DNA of 64,000 bases from Nocardia mikamii NBRC 108933 (GTDB lineage: Bacteria > Actinomycetota > Actinomycetes > Mycobacteriales > Mycobacteriaceae), in NCBI RefSeq assembly GCF_001613505.1, contig NZ_BDCM01000017.1, positions 62,001-126,000 on the forward strand, in the 5' to 3' direction. The notes under the pieces are model-generated. The model was not told where the DNA came from. It did no database searches and saw only the letters and a program-made list of their open reading frames with translations. Made by a program: the position numbers and the translations under genes. Positions 59,149-64,000 of this stretch are shown piece by piece (position 1 is the stretch's first letter; every line of letters starts with the position of its first letter).

Positions 59149-60252
59149 ATGCAAGCATTCGCCGCGGTCGCCCGCGCCCCGCACAGCGACTTCTCGCTCG
59201 AGACCATCACCATCGACGGACCGAAGCCGGGCGAGGTGCTGGTGAAGATCGAGGCCGTCGGAATCTGCCACACCGATCTGGCCGCTCGCGACGGAGCGCT
59301 GCCGGTCGCACTGCCCGCGGTGTTCGGTCACGAAGGCTGCGGTCTCGTCGAAGCGATCGGCGAAGGCGTCACCAAGGTGGCGCCGGGCGACCGAGTCGCG
59401 ATCACCTTCGCCAGCTGCGGATCCTGCCCGGCATGCCGTGCCGATTCGCCGTCGTACTGCCACAACTTCATGCATTTGAACTACGCCGGTGTGCGCGCCG
59501 ACGGCGCCGGCCCGCTGTCGGCGGGAGCCGAGGCGATCACCGGGCTGTTCTTCGGGCAGTCCTCGTTCGCCACCCACAGCGTGGCGTTGGAGCGCAATGT
59601 GGTGAAGGCGCCGAGCGACCTCCCGGCCGAGATAATCGCGCCGATCGGTTGCGGCATCCAAACCGGAGCCGGTGCGGTGCTGCGTTCGCTCACGTGCCAG
59701 CCGGGCTCGTCGCTGCTGGTCGCCGGGGCGGGATCGGTCGGCCTGGCCGCCGTCATGGCCGCCGCGGTGCGGGAGTGCGCGACCATTATCGTCATCGAGC
59801 CCCATGCCTCGCGCCGCGAACTCGCGATCGAACTCGGCGCGACACACGCCATCGACCCTGGCGCGGGTCCGGTCGCGGAGCAGGTTCGTGCCATAGTCGC
59901 CGCCGGTGTCGACTACGCCATCGACACCTCGGGCATGCCGGCGGTGATCGACGGTCTGGTCAAGTCGATGACCTTCCACGGAAAGCTGGGCCTGATCGGC
60001 GTGCCCGCCGATCCTGAAGCCGCGCTGCCGATTTCGGTGATCGAGACGCTGGTACTGGGCCTCACGGTCGTCGGCATCATCGAAGGTGACAGCGTTCCGG
60101 ACGAATTCATCCCGGAACTGATCGAGCTGTACCGGGCCGGCCGGTTCCCGATCGACAAGCTGGTGACCACCTTCGACTTCACCAAGATCAACGACGCCGT
60201 CGCGGCGCAACATCGCGGCGAGGTCCTCAAACCCGTTCTCGTCCACGACTGA
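59149..60252 (+). CDS. Zinc alcohol dehydrogenase (aryl/allylic alcohol type)
   Basis: The protein is 367 aa from the ATG at 59149, 2 bp after the reductase stop. It has GICHTDLAARDG, GHEGCG, the structural zinc cysteines in CGSCPACRADSPSYC, GCGIQTGAGAVLRS and GAGSVGLAAV. GCGIQTGAGAV is typical of benzyl/perillyl-alcohol dehydrogenases (XylB group). It should oxidise the primary allylic alcohol made by the P450 to the aldehyde. Confidence 0.9.
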   Translation: MQAFAAVARAPHSDFSLETITIDGPKPGEVLVKIEAVGICHTDLAARDGALPVALPAVFGHEGCGLVEAIGEGVTKVAPGDRVAITFASCGSCPACRADSPSYCHNFMHLNYAGVRADGAGPLSAGAEAITGLFFGQSSFATHSVALERNVVKAPSDLPAEIIAPIGCGIQTGAGAVLRSLTCQPGSSLLVAGAGSVGLAAVMAAAVRECATIIVIEPHASRRELAIELGATHAIDPGAGPVAEQVRAIVAAGVDYAIDTSGMPAVIDGLVKSMTFHGKLGLIGVPADPEAALPISVIETLVLGLTVVGIIEGDSVPDEFIPELIELYRAGRFPIDKLVTTFDFTKINDAVAAQHRGEVLKPVLVHD

Positions 60253-60277
60253 ACCGTCCGGAGCAAAAGGCACCATC

Positions 60278-61717
60278 ATGACCATCGATTACACCGACCT
60301 CTACCTCGACGGGCGCTGGGTCGCGCCGGCCACGAGTTCGATCATCCCGGTGATCTCACCGGCTACCGAGGAGCGCATCGGCTCCGTCCCCGAGGGCAGC
60401 AAGGCCGATATCGACGCAGCGGTCGCCGCGGCCCGGGCGGCCTTCGACGATCCGGCCGGCTGGGCGCAGTGGGACGGCAAACGCCGCGCGGAAGTACTCG
60501 CCGAGTTCGCCGAGAAGCTGCAGGAGCGGGGCGAAGACACCGCACGCCGGGTCAGCAGCCAGAACGGTATGCCGATCGGTCTGGCCCGGCAGTTCGAAAG
60601 TGGCTTTCCCGCACTGCTTCTGCAGTACTACGGCAGCATGGTCGCCGATCAGGAGGACGAAATCCGGCCCGGCATGCTCGGCGGCTCGACTGCGGTGACG
60701 CGGTCCCCGATCGGTGTGGTCGGCGCCATCGTGCCGTGGAATGTGCCGCAGGCCATCACGTTTCTGAAGATCGCGCCGGCGCTGGCGGCGGGCTGTACCG
60801 TGGTGCTCAAACCCGCGCCGGAAACCGTGCTGGACGCATTCCTGATGGCCGAGGCCGCGCTCGCGGCCGGACTGCCGGCCGGTGTTCTCAATGTGGTGCC
60901 CGGCGGGCGCGAACTCGGCGCCTACCTGGTGGCGCACCCGGGTGTGGACAAGGTGTCGTTCACCGGATCGACCGGCGCAGGGCGAGCGATCGCGCGCACC
61001 TGTGGCGAACTGCTGCGACCGGTGACGCTGGAATTGGGCGGCAAATCGGCCGCCATCGTGCTCGATGATGCGAATCTCGCCGCAGACATCGAATCCTTCT
61101 TCGGTGCGACATTGCTGAACAACGGGCAGATCTGCTGGCTGTGCACCCGCGTCCTGGCGCCGGCCGCGCGCTATGACGAAATCGTCGACACGATCACCGA
61201 TCTCGCCAAGAGCATCACGGTGGGCGATCCACTCTCGGACGCCACGCAGATGGGACCGCTGGTCTCCGCCCGGCAACGCGAACGGGTCGAAGGCTATATC
61301 GCGGTCGGGCGCAAGGACGGCGCGCGCGTCACCGCCGGCGGCGGCCGGGTCTTCGATCGTGGCTGGTTCGTCGAACCGACGGTCTTCGCCGACGTGCGAC
61401 CCGACCACACGATCGCCCGGGAAGAGATCTTCGGACCGGTGCTGTCAGTTATCCCCTACGCCGACGAGGACGAGGCGGTGGCGATTGCCAATGGTTCCGA
61501 CTACGGGCTCGGCGGCACGGTATGGACGGCGGACGCGGACCGCGGCGCCCGATTCGCGCGCCGCATCGCCTCGGGCACGGTCGGAATCAACGGATACTCC
61601 AACGACCCGACCGCGCCGTTCGGCGGAATCAAGAACAGCGGCATGGGCCGCGAGCTGGGCCCGGAGGGCTTGTCGAGCTACCAGAACGTGAAGAGTATCT
61701 ATCTCGACGTGCGGTGA
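60278..61717 (+). CDS. Aldehyde dehydrogenase
   Basis: The protein is 479 aa. Catalytic Glu252 (LELGGKS) and Cys286 (NNGQICWL) are present, as are PWNVPQAI, the cofactor-binding FTGSTGAG, and EEIFGPVL. It oxidises the aldehyde to the carboxylic acid, finishing the methyl-to-carboxylate sequence P450, alcohol dehydrogenase, aldehyde dehydrogenase. It is the last gene of that operon; an operator follows 60 bp downstream. Confidence 0.92.
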   Translation: MTIDYTDLYLDGRWVAPATSSIIPVISPATEERIGSVPEGSKADIDAAVAAARAAFDDPAGWAQWDGKRRAEVLAEFAEKLQERGEDTARRVSSQNGMPIGLARQFESGFPALLLQYYGSMVADQEDEIRPGMLGGSTAVTRSPIGVVGAIVPWNVPQAITFLKIAPALAAGCTVVLKPAPETVLDAFLMAEAALAAGLPAGVLNVVPGGRELGAYLVAHPGVDKVSFTGSTGAGRAIARTCGELLRPVTLELGGKSAAIVLDDANLAADIESFFGATLLNNGQICWLCTRVLAPAARYDEIVDTITDLAKSITVGDPLSDATQMGPLVSARQRERVEGYIAVGRKDGARVTAGGGRVFDRGWFVEPTVFADVRPDHTIAREEIFGPVLSVIPYADEDEAVAIANGSDYGLGGTVWTADADRGARFARRIASGTVGINGYSNDPTAPFGGIKNSGMGRELGPEGLSSYQNVKSIYLDVR

Positions 61718-61778
61718 GAACGTGGCGCCGTGGCCCGTGAGCCGGAGGGCCATTGCGCACAGAAGGACCTGACCATAT

Positions 61779-61793
61779 TATGGTCTGACCATA
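61779..61793. promoter_or_regulatory. Perfect FadR-type operator with overlapping second inverted pair
   Basis: TATGGTCTGACCATA is a perfect palindrome. GACCATA (61771-61777) with TATGGTC (61779-61785) forms a second, overlapping inverted pair. It lies 43 bp before the small DUF3263-like gene. Confidence 0.75.
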
Positions 61794-61835
61794 TTTGCCA
61801 CGTTCGAGTGCGGCCTCATCAGAGCAGGCCGCCCC

Positions 61836-62126
61836 ATGAAAGTTTTCGACACGATGCGATCCGCCCCGAGTGCCCATGCCCGATTACAACTGGCGCAACG
61901 AATCCGCCGATATCGGCAAACACGCGATCTGCCACGCCGAACCCGCCACGCGTCACCTCCGCACGCCTACAGCGAGACCGACGAGATGGTTCGCCTCGCG
62001 GAGATCTGGCTACCCTTCGGCGGACCGCCGGAAGACGAGATCTTCACGCGATTCGGAATCACCGGACGCGCGTTCGAGGCGCGCTTGGCGCAGATCCTAG
62101 GCACGGGTCGCACCGCGGCACTCTAG
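61836..62126 (+). CDS. Small DUF3263-like protein
   Basis: The protein is 96 aa. The C-terminal half (SETDEMVRLAEIWLPFGGPP, then EIFTRFGITGRAFEARL) resembles the DUF3263 helical family of actinobacteria, which looks like a small HTH. The basic N-terminus (RLQLAQRIRRYRQTRDLPRR) could touch nucleic acid. It is flanked on both sides by FadR-type operators and may be a minor regulator; the function is unknown. Confidence 0.6.
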   Translation: MKVFDTMRSAPSAHARLQLAQRIRRYRQTRDLPRRTRHASPPHAYSETDEMVRLAEIWLPFGGPPEDEIFTRFGITGRAFEARLAQILGTGRTAAL

Positions 62127-62150
62127 GTCTAAATAAGGACCAATGATAAT

Positions 62151-62165
62151 ATTGGTCGGACCTTA
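62151..62165. promoter_or_regulatory. FadR-type operator upstream of the AliB-like dehydrogenase
   Basis: ATTGGTCGGACCTTA matches the core. Together with ACCAAT at 62139-62144 it forms an additional inverted pair, as at 61771. It ends 17 bp before the acyl-CoA dehydrogenase start. Confidence 0.65.
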
Positions 62166-62182
62166 AGAGAGGAGGGGCCCGG

Positions 62183-63337
62183 ATGGTGTCCTTCGAATTC
62201 GCGGACGAACATGAGGAGTTCCGCAAGACGCTGGAAAGCTTCAGCGAACATGTACTACTACCCGGCTACCGGGACCGCGCCGCATCGGCCGAGTTTCCGT
62301 TCGACATCTACAAGAAGCTGGGTGACCTCGGGGTCCTGGGCATCGGCTTGCCCGAAGAGTACGGCGGCACCGGGCACGAAGATCCCGTCCTGCTCGGCCT
62401 CGCCACCGAGACCCTCGCCTACGGCGATGTGAACATGGCCGGAGTACCAGTACAGATCGGACTCTCGGGATCTCAGCTGAGTCTGGCTTCGAAGGAGGTC
62501 CGCGAGCGGTATCTGCCGCCGCTGATCGCCGGAGAAGAGACGATTGCGATCGCGTTGACCGAACCCGGGTCGGGATCGGATGCGGCGGGCCTGCGCACCA
62601 CCGCCACCGCCGTGCCCGGCGGGTGGAAACTCAACGGCGAGAAGACGGCCATCTCGTGGGCGATGAACGCGACCGTCGCCCTCGTCTACGCACGGGAAGC
62701 GGGCACCACGCGCTCGACCGGCGTGAGCTGTTTCGTCGTCCCGCTGGACTCCCCCGGCGTCAGCCGCAGCCATATGCCCGGTATGGGGTGCCTGCCCTTG
62801 GGCTGGGGCGCTTTGCATTTCGAGGATGTCTTCATCCCGTCCTCGCACATCATCGGCGAAGAGGGCCGTGGCTTCCAGTCGGTGATGAACCACTTCGACT
62901 TCAGCCGCGCAGCGCTCGGTCTGCTCTGCCTGGGCGCCGCCAAACAGAGCCTCGAGGAAGCCGCACAGTACGCGCAGCAGCGCGAGGCATTCGGTAAGCC
63001 CATCGGCGAGAACCAGGGTGTTTCCTTCCAGCTCGCCGAACACGCGACCTATATCGAGGGGGCGCGCTGGATCTGCTATCGCGCGCTGTGGTCGCGCGAG
63101 ACCGGACGCCCGCACACCTCGCTCGCCTCGATGAGCAAATGGTGGCCGCCGATCGTCGCCAAGAACGCGATCGAGGCGGCGATGCGCATTCACGGCAACC
63201 TCGGATACTCGGTGGAATTCCCACTGCAACAACGCTTCCGAGACGTGATGGCCTACCTGGTCGCGGACGGGACCGCGGAGATCCAGAAGAAGATCATCGC
63301 CAAGGACATTTTCACCCGCGGGACGGTGTCGCTGTGA
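62183..63337 (+). CDS. Acyl-CoA dehydrogenase (AliB-like cyclohexanecarboxyl-CoA dehydrogenase candidate)
   Basis: The protein is 384 aa with GAGGAGG 8 nt before the ATG. It has IALTEPGSGSDAAGLRT, LNGEKTAISWAMNAT, REAFGKPIGENQGVSFQLAEHA, IHGNLGYSVEFPLQQRFRDVM and DGTAEIQKKIIAKDI. The overall pattern is that of alicyclic acyl-CoA dehydrogenases. With CoA ligase, hydratase, BadH and BadI analogues in the island, it would form the 1-ene of a cyclohexanecarboxyl-CoA. The stop overlaps the next SDR start (GTGA). Confidence 0.85.
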   Translation: MVSFEFADEHEEFRKTLESFSEHVLLPGYRDRAASAEFPFDIYKKLGDLGVLGIGLPEEYGGTGHEDPVLLGLATETLAYGDVNMAGVPVQIGLSGSQLSLASKEVRERYLPPLIAGEETIAIALTEPGSGSDAAGLRTTATAVPGGWKLNGEKTAISWAMNATVALVYAREAGTTRSTGVSCFVVPLDSPGVSRSHMPGMGCLPLGWGALHFEDVFIPSSHIIGEEGRGFQSVMNHFDFSRAALGLLCLGAAKQSLEEAAQYAQQREAFGKPIGENQGVSFQLAEHATYIEGARWICYRALWSRETGRPHTSLASMSKWWPPIVAKNAIEAAMRIHGNLGYSVEFPLQQRFRDVMAYLVADGTAEIQKKIIAKDIFTRGTVSL

Positions 63338-64000
63338 GCAAGACGCAACCGTCGGCCGAATCGGGCCGCATCCTCGCTCCGCCGAAGGAACTCGCCGACA
63401 GCGGGGCGCTGGTCATCGGCGGAACCGCCGGCATCGGACTCGCGACGGCGCGACAGCTGGCCGAGGCGGGGGTCCCTCGCATCGTGTTGGTCGGGCGAAA
63501 CGAAGCGCGTGGCGAGCAAGCGAAGTCGCTCGTGGAGAAGTCCGGCGCGCAAGTCAGCTTCGTTCAAGGCAACCCGATCGACCCGGCTGCGGCGAAATCG
63601 ATTGCCGCGCAATCCGAAATCCTGCTGAACGGCATCGATATCCTGGTCTGCTCGACTGCGGCGGACGTCAAGCCGGAGCTGTTTTCCAAGATCGCGACCG
63701 AGGACATCGCCACCATCTACACCGATCTCGCCTTGCCCTCGATGCATATGGCGAGCACGGTGATGCCGATGATGCGACAGCGGCGCCACGGCGTCATCGT
63801 CAACCTGGCGTCCGACGCGGGCAAGACCGCGACTCCCGGCGAGGCGGTGATCGGCGCCGCCAAGGCCGGGATCGTGATGTTCACCAGGACGATTGCCATC
63901 GAAGGCAAACGCGACGGGATCCGCGCCAACGTCCTGACACCGTCCCTGGTCAACGAAACCGGTTCGACCGAGCGCATCACCAGCGACGGGTTCAGCGCCA
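63334..64000 (+). CDS. SDR-family protein lacking the catalytic tyrosine, C-terminus cut by window edge
   Basis: The GTG at 63334 overlaps the acyl-CoA dehydrogenase stop; 222 residues are visible and the frame is open at the right edge. A 24-residue extension precedes the Rossmann motif GGTAGIGLA (about 29-37). VGRNEARG, CSTAADV and NLASDAGK (Ser160) follow. At the YxxxK position the sequence reads Ile-Gly-Ala-Ala-Lys177, so Tyr is replaced by Ile173. It may be a non-oxidoreductase SDR, a structural partner, or use another acid. It is translationally coupled to the dehydrogenase. Confidence 0.8.
   Translation, partial: MSKTQPSAESGRILAPPKELADSGALVIGGTAGIGLATARQLAEAGVPRIVLVGRNEARGEQAKSLVEKSGAQVSFVQGNPIDPAAAKSIAAQSEILLNGIDILVCSTAADVKPELFSKIATEDIATIYTDLALPSMHMASTVMPMMRQRRHGVIVNLASDAGKTATPGEAVIGAAKAGIVMFTRTIAIEGKRDGIRANVLTPSLVNETGSTERITSDGFSA

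Noticed and set aside
1..64000. CRISPR arrays, tRNA or rRNA genes, riboswitches and prophage
   Set aside because: No regularly spaced repeats, cloverleaf-like sequences, rRNA motifs, known aptamer cores or phage genes were seen in either strand; subtle RNA elements could be missed by eye.

Overview
The window is GC-rich, densely packed actinobacterial chromosome. It carries many acyl-CoA dehydrogenases, SDRs, crotonases and thiolases, two mycofactocin-type SDRs, a luciferase-like flavin or F420 oxidoreductase, and a DUF3558-type lipoprotein. Nocardia is my best guess. Rhodococcus, Gordonia and Mycobacterium relatives are not excluded, and no rRNA or housekeeping marker is present to decide it. 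Almost everything is catabolic. I read two separate degradation islands divided by a scarred stretch at about 23.8-28.0 kb.

Island 1 (1-23.6 kb) starts with a crotonase cut by the left edge, an AcoR/Fis-type regulator and a TetR regulator. A rightward run follows: CoA ligase, Nudix, zinc alcohol dehydrogenase, SDR, MaoC hydratase, HSD10-like SDR, SDR. Then come a FabL-like SDR with a 70-residue upstream ORF, two mycofactocin-type SDRs, an ABM monooxygenase, an SDR with an acyl-CoA dehydrogenase pair, an HSL-type esterase/lactonase next to a luciferase-like monooxygenase, and a five-gene operon of thiolase, SDR, two cysteine-less thiolase-like proteins and a DUF35 protein. Several of its promoters carry a 17-bp palindrome-like site, TGTCGCA-N3-TGCGACA. 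The gene set fits oxidation of an alicyclic alcohol to a ketone, ring opening (possibly Baeyer-Villiger plus lactonase), CoA activation and side-chain or ring beta-oxidation. The substrate is unknown; a monoterpenoid alcohol is plausible.

The divider (23.6-28.0 kb) holds a truncated SDR, a DUF3558 lipoprotein, an MpaB-type oxygenase and an alpha/beta hydrolase that both lost their 5' ends and now lie head to head, a small hypothetical gene and a flavin-reductase remnant.

Island 2 (28.0-64 kb) contains a cytochrome P450 that closely resembles CYP108 (P450terp) with its ferredoxin, ferredoxin reductase, zinc alcohol dehydrogenase and aldehyde dehydrogenase. This is a complete set for taking a methyl group to a carboxylic acid. 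It also has CoA ligases, acyl-CoA dehydrogenases, crotonases, a BadH-type dehydrogenase beside a MenB/BadI-type ring hydrolase, a second BadI-like protein, a 2,4-dienoyl-CoA reductase, a MaoC pair, thiolase, CoA-transferase, a CitE-like lyase and an ACAD10/LvaA-like kinase. I infer degradation of a p-menthane-type or other alkylcyclohexane compound through a cyclohexanecarboxyl-CoA-like ring cleavage. Nine sites resembling the E. coli FadR operator (TGGTNNGACCA) lie in its promoters, two of them flanking a FadR-family GntR gene. Two tandem LuxR/GAF regulators sit beside the P450 block. The last gene, an SDR lacking the catalytic tyrosine, runs off the right edge.

No rRNA, tRNA, CRISPR array, phage or intact transposase gene was seen. 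One ~150-bp MITE-like element lies at 48.2 kb.
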